A DNA stretch of 64,000 bases from an uncultured Sphingopyxis sp. Its GTDB lineage: Bacteria > Pseudomonadota > Alphaproteobacteria > Sphingomonadales > Sphingomonadaceae. The notes beneath the pieces are model-generated. The model did no database searches, was not told the origin of the DNA, and was given only the letters and a program-made list of their open reading frames with translations. Where the stretch lies: NCBI GenBank assembly GCA_936933955.1, contig CAKZIN010000034.1, positions 1-64,000 of the forward strand, in the 5' to 3' direction. Below, in pieces: positions 8,216 through 17,284 of the stretch; positions within the stretch are counted from its first letter, which is position 1, and every line of letters starts with the position of its first letter. A program made the position numbers and the translations under genes.

Positions 8216-9640
8216 ATGACCAACCCTCCCCTGCTCACCATCGCCGACTTGATCGCCGATCCGGTCGAACCCGCGAATTTTCCCCAGACCATCCTGCGCT
8301 GGCGCAACGACCGCGTGGCGGAGGGGCTGGGCCTTGCCATGCTCGACGAGAGTGGGTGGATCGCGGCGATGGCGCGGTTCGAGCCGCTCACCGACAATCT
8401 CCCGCAGCCGCTCGCGCTGCGCTATCACGGGCATCAGTTCGGCCATTACAACCCGGAGCTCGGCGACGGGCGCGGCTTCACCTTTGCGCAGCTGCGCGAC
8501 ACACGCGGACGCTGGCGCGACCTCGGCACGAAGGGTTCCGGGCAGACCCCCTACAGCCGTTTCGGCGACGGCCGCCTGACGCTCAAGGGTGCGGTGCGCG
8601 AGCTGCTGGCGACGGAGATGCTGACCGCGCTGGGCGTGCCCACTAGCCAGACGCTATCCATCGTCGAGACGGGCGAGCAGCTCCACCGAGGCGACGAACC
8701 CTCCCCCACGCGCAGCGCCGTACTGGTCCGCGCCAGCCACGGGCATATCCGCGTGGGCAGCTTCGAGCGTCTCTCGTACCTCGACGACAAGGCGGGGATC
8801 GAGCGGCTGGCGCGCTATGCCCTTACGCACCTGTTCGCGCTGGACGCGAACGAGGTCGCGGCGATGGACGCGGGGGAGGTCGCGGCGGCGCTGCTCACCC
8901 GCACCGTCGGCGCCACCGCGCGGACGGTGGCGGCACAGATGGTCGCGGGCTTCGTCCACGGCGTGCTCAACAGCGACAACATCAATGTCACGGGGGAGAG
9001 CTTTGACTATGGCCCGTGGCGCTTTGCGCCGGCTTGGGACGCAGGCTTTGCCGCCGCTTACTTCGATCATGGTGGGCTCTACGCCTTTGGGCGTCAGCCG
9101 GGGGCGGTGCACTGGGCCGTGGGTCAGCTCGCCGCCGCGCTACGCCACATCAGCGAAGCGCCGCCGCTGATCGAGGCGCTGGAGGGGTTTGCGCCCGCCT
9201 ACGACGCGGCCTTCGCCAAACAGCTGTGCTGGCGTCTGGGGGTCAGCACCGATACACCCGAGCGTGACCGAGCGCTGGTCGCGGCCGCCGATGCGTGGAT
9301 GCGTGGCGCGCAAACCGGCGCTGAAACCGGCACTGGCGGCCTCTCCCAGATCGACCGCTTTTTCCTCGACTGGGCCGGGGGACGCCGCCCCGCAAAAGCG
9401 ACCGGCGAGGCAGCTGCCGATCTCGCGAGCGCGCTCGAGGGGCGGGCCGACCTGCGCGGCGCGTGGTGGGAGCGTGCGGCCCCGCAAGGCATGCTGATCG
9501 AGGGGGTGGAGGCGCTGTGGGAACCCATCGCCCGTGCCGACGACTGGACGGCGCTCGATGCGAAGGTCGGCGCCATCCGGGCGATGGGCGCGGAGCTTGC
9601 AAGCCCAGCGCCCTCGCCTATGGTCGCCGCGGCGCCCTGA
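8216..9640 (+). CDS. selO: SelO-family protein adenylyltransferase (UPF0061/YdiU)
   Basis: A pseudokinase-fold enzyme that AMPylates proteins, linked in E. coli to redox stress. The 474 residues contain the family landmarks HGHQFGHYNPELGDGRGF, KGSGQTPYSRFGDGR, REL near the helix C equivalent, GFVHGVLNSDNIN with the catalytic-loop asparagine and aspartate, and DYGPWRF in the metal-binding position, followed by YAFGRQP. No C-terminal selenocysteine or cysteine motif is present; the protein ends SPMVAAAP. The ATG at 8216 follows the divergent promoter region. astD starts 6 nt after its stop, so the two are probably co-transcribed. Confidence 0.92.
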   Translation: MTNPPLLTIADLIADPVEPANFPQTILRWRNDRVAEGLGLAMLDESGWIAAMARFEPLTDNLPQPLALRYHGHQFGHYNPELGDGRGFTFAQLRDTRGRWRDLGTKGSGQTPYSRFGDGRLTLKGAVRELLATEMLTALGVPTSQTLSIVETGEQLHRGDEPSPTRSAVLVRASHGHIRVGSFERLSYLDDKAGIERLARYALTHLFALDANEVAAMDAGEVAAALLTRTVGATARTVAAQMVAGFVHGVLNSDNINVTGESFDYGPWRFAPAWDAGFAAAYFDHGGLYAFGRQPGAVHWAVGQLAAALRHISEAPPLIEALEGFAPAYDAAFAKQLCWRLGVSTDTPERDRALVAAADAWMRGAQTGAETGTGGLSQIDRFFLDWAGGRRPAKATGEAAADLASALEGRADLRGAWWERAAPQGMLIEGVEALWEPIARADDWTALDAKVGAIRAMGAELASPAPSPMVAAAP

Positions 9641-9646
9641 CGCTCG

Positions 9647-11065
9647 ATGGACCCTATGCCCGAACTTACCTCCCACGAACCCGCAACCGGTGAACTTTTG
9701 TGGCGTGGGGAAGTGGGAAACGTGGACGCCGCGGTCGGCGCTGCACGCGACGCCTTTGCCGGGTGGGCGAGCCTGCCGCTGCTGAAGCGGCTCGACCCGA
9801 TCAAGCGCTTTGCCGAGCGGTTGAAGGCCGACCCCACCCCGCTCGCCGAACTGATCGCGCGGGAGACGGGCAAGCCGCTGTGGGAAGCCAAGACCGAGGT
9901 TGAGAGCGTCGCCAACAAGGTCGACCTTTCCGCCAAAGCCTATAGCGAGCGCACCGCACATAGGCGGACCGACGGAGCGCTGGGGGCTCGCACCGCGCTT
10001 CGGCACAAGCCGCACGGCGTGATGGCGGTGCTGGGGCCCTACAACTTCCCCGCGCACCTTCCCAATGGGCACATCGTCCCCGCCCTGATCGCGGGCAACA
10101 CGGTGGTGTTCAAACCCTCGGAGAAAACGCCCGCGGTCGGGGAAGCGCTGGTCGCCGCCTACCTTGAGGCGGGGGTGCCGGAGGGGGTGGTCGGCGTCCT
10201 CCAGGGCGGGCCGGACGAAGGCAAGGCGCTCGTCGCGCACGGCGGCGTCGACGGGGTGCTGTTCACAGGTTCGGCGCGCGCCGGGATCGCCATCAACCGC
10301 TCGCTCAGCCATCGTCCCGACCGCATCGTCGCGCTGGAGATGGGGGGCAACAACCCGATCGTCGCATGGGACACGCACGATCTGGCGAGCGCGGCGACGC
10401 TGATTGTGCAATCGGCGTTCCTCTCCGCTGGGCAACGCTGCTCGAACGCGCGGCGGCTGATCGTCAAGGCCGACATCGCCGACGCGCTGTTGCGAGAGGT
10501 GAAGGCGCTCACCGACCGGCTGGTCGTCGCCGAACCCTTTGCCGAGCCGCAGCCGTTCATGGGGCCGGTGATCGACAACGACACCGCCGATGGGCTGATG
10601 GACAGTTTCCTGTTCCTGATCTCCAACGGGGGGCAGGCGATCCGCTTCATGACCCGCCCGGACGAGACGCTGCCGTTCCTCACGCCGGGCATCGTCGACG
10701 TGACCAACATGACGGAGCGGCCCGACGTGGAGCTGTTTGGTCCCTTGCTGCAGGTGACGCGAGTGGCGACGCTCGAGGACGCGATCGCCCACGCCAATGC
10801 GACCGCCTACGGCCTCTCTGCCGCGCTGATCGGCGGGTCGAGCGATGACTATGACCGCTTCTGGGCCAACGTGCGCGCCGGCGTCATCAACTGGAACAAG
10901 CCGACCAACGGCGCGTCATCCGCGCTCCCTTTCGGCGGCGTCGGGCTGAGTGGCAATCACCGCCCGAGCGCGTGGTACGCGGCGGACTATTGCGCCTATC
11001 CGGTCGCCTCGAGCGAGGCGGATGCGCCGCGCGCGAACATCGGCATCGGACTTGCGGACACTTGA
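9647..11065 (+). CDS. astD: N-succinylglutamate 5-semialdehyde dehydrogenase
   Basis: Oxidises succinylglutamate semialdehyde with NAD+ in the arginine succinyltransferase (AST) pathway. The 472 residues form a typical aldehyde dehydrogenase. They include the NFPAHLPNGHIVPAL stretch, KPSEKTP cofactor loop, the general base E231 in LEMGGNNP and the nucleophile C265 in GQRCSNARR. The near-invariant AstD ending is present: WNKPTNGASSALPFGG, then GNHRPSAWYAADYCAYPVAS. This separates it from generic dehydrogenases. The other AST genes (astA, astB, astC, astE) are not adjacent, which is unusual for the pathway. It begins 6 nt downstream of selO. Two in-frame ATG codons lie at 9647 and 9656; the first is used here. 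Confidence 0.92.
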   Translation: MDPMPELTSHEPATGELLWRGEVGNVDAAVGAARDAFAGWASLPLLKRLDPIKRFAERLKADPTPLAELIARETGKPLWEAKTEVESVANKVDLSAKAYSERTAHRRTDGALGARTALRHKPHGVMAVLGPYNFPAHLPNGHIVPALIAGNTVVFKPSEKTPAVGEALVAAYLEAGVPEGVVGVLQGGPDEGKALVAHGGVDGVLFTGSARAGIAINRSLSHRPDRIVALEMGGNNPIVAWDTHDLASAATLIVQSAFLSAGQRCSNARRLIVKADIADALLREVKALTDRLVVAEPFAEPQPFMGPVIDNDTADGLMDSFLFLISNGGQAIRFMTRPDETLPFLTPGIVDVTNMTERPDVELFGPLLQVTRVATLEDAIAHANATAYGLSAALIGGSSDDYDRFWANVRAGVINWNKPTNGASSALPFGGVGLSGNHRPSAWYAADYCAYPVASSEADAPRANIGIGLADT

Positions 11066-11116
11066 GCTGCGCTCACGCGTTCGGTCGGTGAAATCAGAAT
11101 ACAAGGAACGTCGCGC

Positions 11117-11665
11117 ATGACCCGTTTCGCTCGCTACGCTGCCGTCGCCGCGCTCGCGCTCGTGGCCCCTGCGGCACCCGCCGTCGCGGCGCTCGACGTC
11201 GGAGCGAGTGCGCCGCGCTTCGTCGCCCAGGGCGCGCAGGGTGGGCGGCGCCTCACCGTCGACCTCGATCGCGCGCTGCGCCGCGGGCCGGTGGTGCTTT
11301 ATTTCTTCCCGCGCGCCTTCACCTCTGGCTGCACGCTAGAGAGCCGCGCTTTTGCAGAGGCGATGCCGCGCTTCCGGGCGGCGGGCGCGACCGTGATCGG
11401 GGTGTCGTCGGACAATGTCGAAACGCTCGCGCGCTTCTCGACGCAGGAGTGCCGCGCCGCCTTTCCGATGGCGAGCGCTACCGCCGAGCAGCTGCGCGCG
11501 TTCGACGTGACGCTCGCGCCCGGCATCGCGAGCCGCACCAGCTACGTCATCGGTCGCGATCGTAAGGTGGCGCTGGTTCATCACGAGATGAACCCCAACG
11601 ACCACGTCCGCCTGACATTGGAGGCGGCACAGCGCCTGCAAGCCGCACCGCGCGCTCGCCGTTGA
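11117..11665 (+). CDS. Exported peroxiredoxin, BCP/AhpC type
   Basis: A 182-residue thiol peroxidase predicted to act in the periplasm, reducing peroxides. A signal peptide covers residues 1-25 (ending APAVAA). The thioredoxin-fold domain follows. The peroxidatic cysteine C72 sits in FFPRAFTSGCTLES, which satisfies PxxxTxxC. A second cysteine in QECRAAFP, about 45 residues later, could be the resolving residue. AAGGAACG lies about 5-9 nt before the ATG. Export is inferred only from the N-terminus; most BCP proteins are cytosolic. It stands alone and its stop lies 4 nt from the convergent ligD stop. Confidence 0.88.
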   Translation: MTRFARYAAVAALALVAPAAPAVAALDVGASAPRFVAQGAQGGRRLTVDLDRALRRGPVVLYFFPRAFTSGCTLESRAFAEAMPRFRAAGATVIGVSSDNVETLARFSTQECRAAFPMASATAEQLRAFDVTLAPGIASRTSYVIGRDRKVALVHHEMNPNDHVRLTLEAAQRLQAAPRARR

Positions 11666-11669
11666 AGGG

Positions 11670-14264
11670 TTAGACGCCCGGCAGTTTCTGCGCGGCGAAG
11701 CCCCAGCCTCTGAGCGCCTTGGCCACCGCGCGTTCGTTGAGTTCGGCGGCGTCGTGCAGCGTCCAGCGCGCGGCCGTATCGATCTTGGCGAGCTCCTCCC
11801 ACGTCACGGGCGCCGCCACCGGCGCACCCTCGCGAGCGCGCACCGAATAGGGCAGCACTGCGGTCGCCCCGCGCTGGTTTCGCAGCCAGTCGATGAAGAT
11901 ACGCCCGACGCGCTTGGCCTTGCTCATTGTCGCGACGAAGCGGTCGGGTTCGGCGAGGCTTAGCGCCTCAGCGAAGCGCCGGGCGAAGTCCTTATGCACC
12001 TCCCAGCTGTGCTCCGGTGTGAGCGGCACGACGACGTGGACGCCCTTCCCTCCTGACAGCATCGCAAAGCTGACCAGGCCAAGGTCGGCGAGGTGGCGGC
12101 GGAGGTGCTCAGCGGCGCCCTTGGTGTCGCCGAAATCGAGCCCCTCGTCTGGATCGAGGTCGAAGATCAGGCGGTCGGGTTTCTCGACATCGTCGATCCG
12201 CGCGCCCCAGCCGTGGAACTCGATCGTCCCCATCTGCACGCACGACACAAGGCCCGCGGGGGTGTCAACGAAGAGATAGTCTTCGCTGCTGCCGTCCTTC
12301 TCGCGGATCGGAACCTGCTTCACCGCCGCCCCGAACGAGCCCGCGTCGTGCTTCTGAAAGAAGCATTTCTTGCCCCGGCCCTGCGGACAGCGCACCAGGC
12401 TGACCGGCCGCGCGCCGGCGTGCGGCAGCATGATCCCCGCGACCTGCGCATAATAGGCGGCAAGCTCACCCTTGGTCTCACCCGTTTCCGGAAACACCAC
12501 GCGATCGGGGTTGGTGAGACGCACGCCGCTGTCGGCGAGCGGATCTGTTGCAGGCTTGGCGCGGGCTTTCTTGGCGACCTTTTCCACCACCGCTTCGGCA
12601 GCAGGCGCTGCCGCCTTGGCGCGCTTGCCCTTCCCTTCGACCAGGCCGATGAAGCTGCCGTGCCGCACCCTGCCCTCGCCGGTCATTTCGGCAAAGGCGA
12701 CCTCGGCGATGAGTTCGGGGCGCACCCAGCGTGCCCCGCGCGCCTCGACCCGCGGCACCTCGACCGGCGCATCCTCGACGATCAGTCGCTCGAGCCGCTG
12801 CGACAGTGCATCGATGGTGTTGTTGTCGAAGCCGGTGCCGACCTTGCCCGCATAGACAAGTTCGCTCCCCTCCTCACGCGCGAGCAGCAGCGACGCGAAT
12901 GGACGCGCCTTGGTGGTGCTGCGCGACATGCCGATAATGCGGAACGCTTCGCGCCGGGTGCATTTGATCTTGAGCCAGTTCTTGGTGCGCTTCGACAGGT
13001 AGGGCGCGTCGATGCGCTTGGAGATGATCCCCTCCTGCCCCGCCGCCTCCATCGCGGCGAACAGCTTTTCGCCTGAGCCAAGCAGGTGATCGGCGACGTG
13101 CAGCGGCGGGGGCGCGTGACCCATCAGCGCCTCCAGCCGCTCCTTGCGGACGATGTTGGGAAGCGCGGTCAAGCCCTCGCCATCCACCTCCAGCAAATCG
13201 AAGGCGAAGAAAGCGAGCGGATGGTTGGGGTCCTCCGCGCCGTGCCCACGCTTCAGCGCATTTTGAAGTGTCGAGAAATCGGGGTTGCCGTTCGCATCGA
13301 GCGCGACGATTTCTCCGTCGATCAACGCCGGTGGAAAGTCGAGCGCGGCGAAGCGTCCGACTAGCGGCGCAAATTTGTCGGTCCAGTCGAGCCCGTTGCG
13401 GGTCCACACCGTCACCTTGCCGCCACCGGTCGCGATGAGCGCGCGGTAGCCGTCGAACTTGATCTCGTGCATCCAGCCGTTCCCGGCGGGGACATCATCG
13501 ACGAGCGTCGCCAGCTGCGGCGGACGGAAGGCGGGCGGTTGTTCCGAGCCCTTGCTGCGCCGCCGCTTGGCAACGCTGGCATTGCGCGTGGCCGCAGCCT
13601 TCATCGCCTGCGCAAAGGCGCGGTCGTCCTTGCCCGCAAGCGCCTGCGTGCCCGCCGTATCCGCTGCGATCTCGGCCATCGTCCGTCCGGTGAGCACGCT
13701 GGTGAGCGCGGTCTCAACCAGCACATCGCCTTCGCCCGCCTCAGCGTCGCGGATCTTGCGCAGCAGCCAGTTCTCTCGCTTCTCCCCCGGGCGGGGCTTC
13801 AGGCGGATCAGCAGCCACTCCCCCCTCATGCGTTCGCCGTCGAGCGTGAAGTGGAGATGGCCTTCGTCGAGGTCCTTGGCGCTCTTGCCCGCAATCGGCG
13901 CCCACGTGCCGCGGTCCCATAGCATCACCGTGCCGCCGCCATATTCCTTCTTGGGGATGTTCCCCTCGAAGTCGGCGTAGGACATCGGATGGTCCTCGGT
14001 GCGGACCGCGAGCCGCTTGTCGTCGGGGTCGATCGACGGTCCGCGCGTCACCGCCCAGCTCTTCAGCACCCCGTCGACCTCCAGCCGCAGGTCCCAGTGG
14101 AGCCGCGTCGCCGCGTGCTTCTGAACAATGAAGCGGTTGCCATCGGCGCTGGGCGCGATCTCGCCCGCCGGTTCAGGGGTCAGCCCGAAATCGCGCTTGG
14201 CGTTATAGGCGGCGAGCGGATCGGAGCCAGGAGGGGCTTCGGCGAGGGCCTTGCGCTTCGCCAC
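11670..14264 (-). CDS. ligD: Non-homologous end-joining DNA ligase LigD (PE-ligase-polymerase)
   Basis: Multidomain enzyme that processes, fills and seals DNA double-strand breaks with Ku. The 864 residues are ordered as in Pseudomonas-type LigD. The 3'-phosphoesterase domain is at about 35-190 (VQKHAATRLHWDLRLEVDG, with its histidine and arginine pattern). The ATP-dependent ligase is at about 250-545, with adenylated lysine K269 in HEIKFDGYRAL. The primase-polymerase domain is at about 580-864 (LTNPDRVVFPETGETKGELA, and the metal-binding aspartates in IFDLDPDEGLDF). Lys/Arg/Ala-rich linkers lie at about 228-243 and 548-575. It starts 6 nt after the ku stop, so the pair forms one transcription unit. 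Confidence 0.96.
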   Translation of the reverse strand: MAKRKALAEAPPGSDPLAAYNAKRDFGLTPEPAGEIAPSADGNRFIVQKHAATRLHWDLRLEVDGVLKSWAVTRGPSIDPDDKRLAVRTEDHPMSYADFEGNIPKKEYGGGTVMLWDRGTWAPIAGKSAKDLDEGHLHFTLDGERMRGEWLLIRLKPRPGEKRENWLLRKIRDAEAGEGDVLVETALTSVLTGRTMAEIAADTAGTQALAGKDDRAFAQAMKAAATRNASVAKRRRSKGSEQPPAFRPPQLATLVDDVPAGNGWMHEIKFDGYRALIATGGGKVTVWTRNGLDWTDKFAPLVGRFAALDFPPALIDGEIVALDANGNPDFSTLQNALKRGHGAEDPNHPLAFFAFDLLEVDGEGLTALPNIVRKERLEALMGHAPPPLHVADHLLGSGEKLFAAMEAAGQEGIISKRIDAPYLSKRTKNWLKIKCTRREAFRIIGMSRSTTKARPFASLLLAREEGSELVYAGKVGTGFDNNTIDALSQRLERLIVEDAPVEVPRVEARGARWVRPELIAEVAFAEMTGEGRVRHGSFIGLVEGKGKRAKAAAPAAEAVVEKVAKKARAKPATDPLADSGVRLTNPDRVVFPETGETKGELAAYYAQVAGIMLPHAGARPVSLVRCPQGRGKKCFFQKHDAGSFGAAVKQVPIREKDGSSEDYLFVDTPAGLVSCVQMGTIEFHGWGARIDDVEKPDRLIFDLDPDEGLDFGDTKGAAEHLRRHLADLGLVSFAMLSGGKGVHVVVPLTPEHSWEVHKDFARRFAEALSLAEPDRFVATMSKAKRVGRIFIDWLRNQRGATAVLPYSVRAREGAPVAAPVTWEELAKIDTAARWTLHDAAELNERAVAKALRGWGFAAQKLPGV

Positions 14265-14270
14265 GGCGGA

Positions 14271-15197
14271 TCAGCCCGCCGCCTTGCGTTTTTTCGGCGT
14301 GGGGGCCGGCGCCTCTTCCTCCGCCTTCGCCTTTTTCGTCGCCTTGGGCTTGGCCGTCGCCTTGGCGGCCTTGGCCGGCTTTTCGGCGTCGTTGGCGGGG
14401 GTGGGCGCATCGCCCCCGACCGACTTCTTGAGAGCTGCCATCAGGTCGATGACATTGCTGCCACGCGGGCTGCCGCTGTCGCCCGCGTCCTCGATGATCG
14501 TCGCGCCCTTGGCGACCGCCTTCTTTTCGACCAGCCCCTTGAGCGCGTCGATATAGCGGTCGTGAAACTTCTCGGGCTCGAATTCGCCGGATTTCTTCTC
14601 AATTAAGGTCGTCGCGAGCGCGAGCAGGTCTTCGTCCGCGCCGCCGTCGTCAATATCGCGGAAATAGCTCTGCGCCTTTTGCACCTCGTCGGCGTAGCGC
14701 AGCGTTTCGAGGATGATGCCGTTGCCGCAGCTGCGCAGCGCCACCAGCGTCTCGCGCCCGCGTACCGACAGCTGCCCGATCGCCGCCTTCTTCTCCGCCT
14801 TCAGCGCCTCGCGAAGCACGATATAGGCTTCGTGCGCGAGGTCGTCGGCTGGGACCACGAAGTAGGGCTTTTCGTAATAGAGCACCGGAATGTCGTGCAC
14901 GTTGACGAACTGCACAAGCTCCAGCGTCTTGCGGCTCTCGATCTTCACCGCCTCAATCTCGGCGTCGGTCAGGAGGACGAATTCGCCTTTGTCGCGCTCG
15001 TAGCCCTTGACGATTTCTTCCTTGTCGACTGCACCGACACCCGCGACGACCTTTTCATACTTGATCGGTTTGCCGGTCGGCTCATGTATCTGCCGAAAGG
15101 ACATCGACGCGCCGGACTTCGTCGCGGGATATATCTCGACCGGGATCGACACCAGCGCGAGCCGGAGCTGTCCCTTCCAATAAGCGCGTGCCGGCAT
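14271..15197 (-). CDS. ku: DNA end-binding protein Ku
   Basis: Ring-forming homodimer that binds double-strand break ends and recruits LigD. The 308 residues start ARAYWKGQLRLALVSIPVEIYPAT, the classic bacterial Ku opening. The beta-barrel core continues to about residue 235. Residues 240-308 form a disordered Lys/Ala/Pro-rich tail (clusters such as KPKATKKAKAEE), longer than in minimal Ku proteins and likely to bind DNA. The ATG at 15197 is used because homology begins two residues later; an upstream in-frame start would add nine unrelated residues. It is immediately upstream of ligD. Confidence 0.96.
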   Translation of the reverse strand: MPARAYWKGQLRLALVSIPVEIYPATKSGASMSFRQIHEPTGKPIKYEKVVAGVGAVDKEEIVKGYERDKGEFVLLTDAEIEAVKIESRKTLELVQFVNVHDIPVLYYEKPYFVVPADDLAHEAYIVLREALKAEKKAAIGQLSVRGRETLVALRSCGNGIILETLRYADEVQKAQSYFRDIDDGGADEDLLALATTLIEKKSGEFEPEKFHDRYIDALKGLVEKKAVAKGATIIEDAGDSGSPRGSNVIDLMAALKKSVGGDAPTPANDAEKPAKAAKATAKPKATKKAKAEEEAPAPTPKKRKAAG

Positions 15198-15260
15198 GTT
15201 ACGTCCCCCGTTGGCGAGCCCCAACAGGTCTGAAAGCGCGCCAAGCCACGTTGTTCCGAG

Positions 15261-16031
15261 TCAGCGCCCGGTGAAGTTGGGCGCCCGCCGCGCGAACACT
15301 GCCGCAACGCCCTCGGCATAATCGGAGGTGACCCGCAGCTTTGCCTGTTCGGCATGTTCGTGAGCGAGCGTCGCCTGCACGATCTGCCGCATGCCCGGCC
15401 GAAGCGTGGCACGGGTCGCGACCAAAGCAAGCGGCGCGCCCTCCGCGATCGTCGCGGCGAGCGCCTGCGCGCCCGCAAGTGCATCGTCGGCGACGCGATC
15501 CACCAAGCCCCAGCGCAAGGCGTCGTCGATCTTATAGCGATCACCGGTGAGCATCATCAGCTGCGCCGCCTGCGCTCCGATCAGCCGCGGCAACGTGTGT
15601 GACAGCGCAAAGCCGGGGTGAAAGCCAAGCCGTGTGAAGTTGGCGGCAAAGCGCGCGCCTTCGCTGGCCACGCGGAAGTCTGCCGCCAGCGCGAGGCCCA
15701 GCCCCGCGCCGACTGCCGCGCCGTGCACCGCGGCAACGATCGGCTTGGCGGTGGAGAACAGCCGAACCACCTGCGCATAAAAGCGCAGCAGCGGGTCCTC
15801 CTCCCCGTCGGGCACTGCGCCGCCTACCCCCGCCGGATCGGCGAGGTCGGCGCCTGCGCAGAACGTCCGCCCTTCGCTCGCGAGCACCACCGCTCGCACT
15901 TCCGGATCGCGGTCTGCCGCTTCCAGCGCGTCGGCGATCGCCGCCAACATTGCCTCGCTCGCATAATTGAGCGGCGGGCTTGCAAAGGTGACCGTGCGGA
16001 CATGGCCCTGATCGCTGGTCTCGACCTGCAT
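15261..16031 (-). CDS. Enoyl-CoA hydratase/isomerase family protein
   Basis: Crotonase-fold enzyme of 256 residues acting on an acyl-CoA thioester. The oxyanion-hole motifs are visible as SEGRTFCAGADLADP (about 53-67) and VHGAAVGAGLGLALAADFRVA (about 101-121). FTRLGFHPGFALSHTLPRLIG follows in the region that holds the catalytic glutamates of hydratases. Here a histidine and a proline occupy the usual EIxLG and PGxGGTQRL positions, so isomerase or another chemistry is possible. The ATG at 16031 gives the normal length. It lies 14 nt downstream of the histidine kinase gene on the same strand, probably by chance rather than function. Confidence 0.85.
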   Translation of the reverse strand: MQVETSDQGHVRTVTFASPPLNYASEAMLAAIADALEAADRDPEVRAVVLASEGRTFCAGADLADPAGVGGAVPDGEEDPLLRFYAQVVRLFSTAKPIVAAVHGAAVGAGLGLALAADFRVASEGARFAANFTRLGFHPGFALSHTLPRLIGAQAAQLMMLTGDRYKIDDALRWGLVDRVADDALAGAQALAATIAEGAPLALVATRATLRPGMRQIVQATLAHEHAEQAKLRVTSDYAEGVAAVFARRAPNFTGR

Positions 16032-16045
16032 CGTCGCCGGGCCCG

Positions 16046-17140
16046 TCAGCGTGCCACGTCGCGGATCTCGATGTCCGCTTCGAAGCCGTCCTCCCGTTCG
16101 CGCGTCTCCATCGACCCGCCAACCGCGCGAAGCATGCGGTCCTGCAACGTCCGTCCTTCGCCGCCGCTGTGTGGCTTCATACCCGGGAGCGTCGCCACGC
16201 CGACGTCGCCACGCGTCTCGCGCCACTCGAGCGTCACTCCGTCAGCGCCGCACTGGCCCACGATACGCACCGTTCCGCAGGTGCCGAGCGCGCCATATTT
16301 GACGCTGTTGGTGCACAGCTCCCCAACCACCAGCGCGATCGCTCGCGCCGCGTTCTCACCCAGCGTGCAATCGGCGACCCCCGACACGTCGAAACGGCCC
16401 GCACCATCAAAGGCGTGCGCGATACGGTCGAGGAGGTCGGCGAGGCTGGCGCCACCACCGCTGTCGATAAGCGCGGATTGGACGTCGGCCAGCCGCGCCA
16501 GTCGACCGGCGAGCCCGCGCGCGAACTCCTCCGCCTCCGGCGTGTCGCGCGCGCTCAACATCGCCATGGAGGCGCTGATCGAATAGGCGTTGCGCAGCCG
16601 ATGGCGCATTTCGGTCATGGTCGCCAGCATCGCTTCCTCGCGCTGCTTGCGATCGGTGATGTCGCGCGAAGTGCTGAGCAGCGCCGCGACCTTGCCGTCG
16701 TCGCCGAAAATCGGGGACACGGTGACGTGCCACCATTTGGGCGTGCCTTTGCCGGTGGGGCAGAATGCCTCGAAATGCCCGTGTTCGCCGCGCGCGCCCG
16801 CTGCGAGGGAGTCGCGCACGGTCGCCTGTCCATCCTCAGGCCACAGCGCGGGCCAGGGCATTCCCTTTATCGCGCTGAAGTCGTCGATCTCCATCGTCCG
16901 CAACCCGCTGCAGCTCATATAGGTGAGCGTGCCTTCCGGGCTGAGGAACTTCACGCAGTCGTCGCTCTGATCGAGCAATGACAGCAGCGCCGCCTGTGCC
17001 GAGGCGCCAGCAGACCCTAGGTAATCAAGCGCACCCTCGTCGCCATTCTGAAGCGGGCGGAACGAGAGCGGCGTGCCCGGCCCCTCGCTCGGCGGCACGG
17101 CGTTTTTGCGGAGGGTGGCGGTGGGGGGAGGGGAAGCCAT
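16046..17140 (-). CDS. PAS-domain histidine kinase of the HWE type
   Basis: A soluble 364-residue sensor kinase. A PAS domain lies at about 50-165 (LLDQSDDCVKFLSPEGTLTY to STSRDITDRK). The phosphoacceptor is H180 in EMRHRLRNAYS. The ATP-binding domain has ELCTNSVKYGALG (N278) and WRE (W306, E308), as in HWE kinases. The histidine that gives the HWE family its first letter, normally just before EL, is G273 here. There is no membrane segment, so the signal is cytosolic, perhaps redox or light through the PAS pocket. No response regulator is adjacent. The ATG at 17140 starts a plausible Pro-rich leader. Confidence 0.85.
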   Translation of the reverse strand: MASPPPTATLRKNAVPPSEGPGTPLSFRPLQNGDEGALDYLGSAGASAQAALLSLLDQSDDCVKFLSPEGTLTYMSCSGLRTMEIDDFSAIKGMPWPALWPEDGQATVRDSLAAGARGEHGHFEAFCPTGKGTPKWWHVTVSPIFGDDGKVAALLSTSRDITDRKQREEAMLATMTEMRHRLRNAYSISASMAMLSARDTPEAEEFARGLAGRLARLADVQSALIDSGGGASLADLLDRIAHAFDGAGRFDVSGVADCTLGENAARAIALVVGELCTNSVKYGALGTCGTVRIVGQCGADGVTLEWRETRGDVGVATLPGMKPHSGGEGRTLQDRMLRAVGGSMETREREDGFEADIEIRDVAR

Positions 17141-17210
17141 GGCACCCCCTAGCAGCGTGGCGGCCGCGTGAAAACGCACAGCCGCGGCGAACACAACTGG
17201 TTTCACGCGC

Positions 17211-17284
17211 TGGATCCCCCGCGTGGATTCGAACCACGATTGACGGAGTCAGAGTCCGCTCTCTTACCGTTAGAGGACAGGGGA
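17211..17284 (-). tRNA. tRNA-Gln (anticodon CUG)
   Basis: A 74-nt cloverleaf read on the minus strand with the 3' CCA encoded. The acceptor stem is TCCCCTG paired with CGGGGGA (one T-G pair), with discriminator T. The D stem is CTCT/AGAG around AACGGTA. The anticodon stem GCGGA/TCCGT closes the loop CTCTGAC, giving anticodon CTG, which reads CAG (Gln). The T arm is CGTGG-TTCGAAT-CCACG. It lies between the histidine kinase and the ferredoxin reductase genes. Confidence 0.97.

Noticed and set aside
9140..10792. Long open frame on the minus strand opposite selO and astD (550 codons)
   Set aside because: It lies antisense to two well-supported enzymes, has an Arg/Gln/Gly-rich composition and no family motif. 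At this GC content antisense frames stay open by codon bias.
11670..15197. Ku-LigD as part of a prophage or defence island
   Set aside because: No integrase, phage, toxin or restriction gene is nearby and base composition matches the surroundings; it looks like ordinary chromosomal end-joining.
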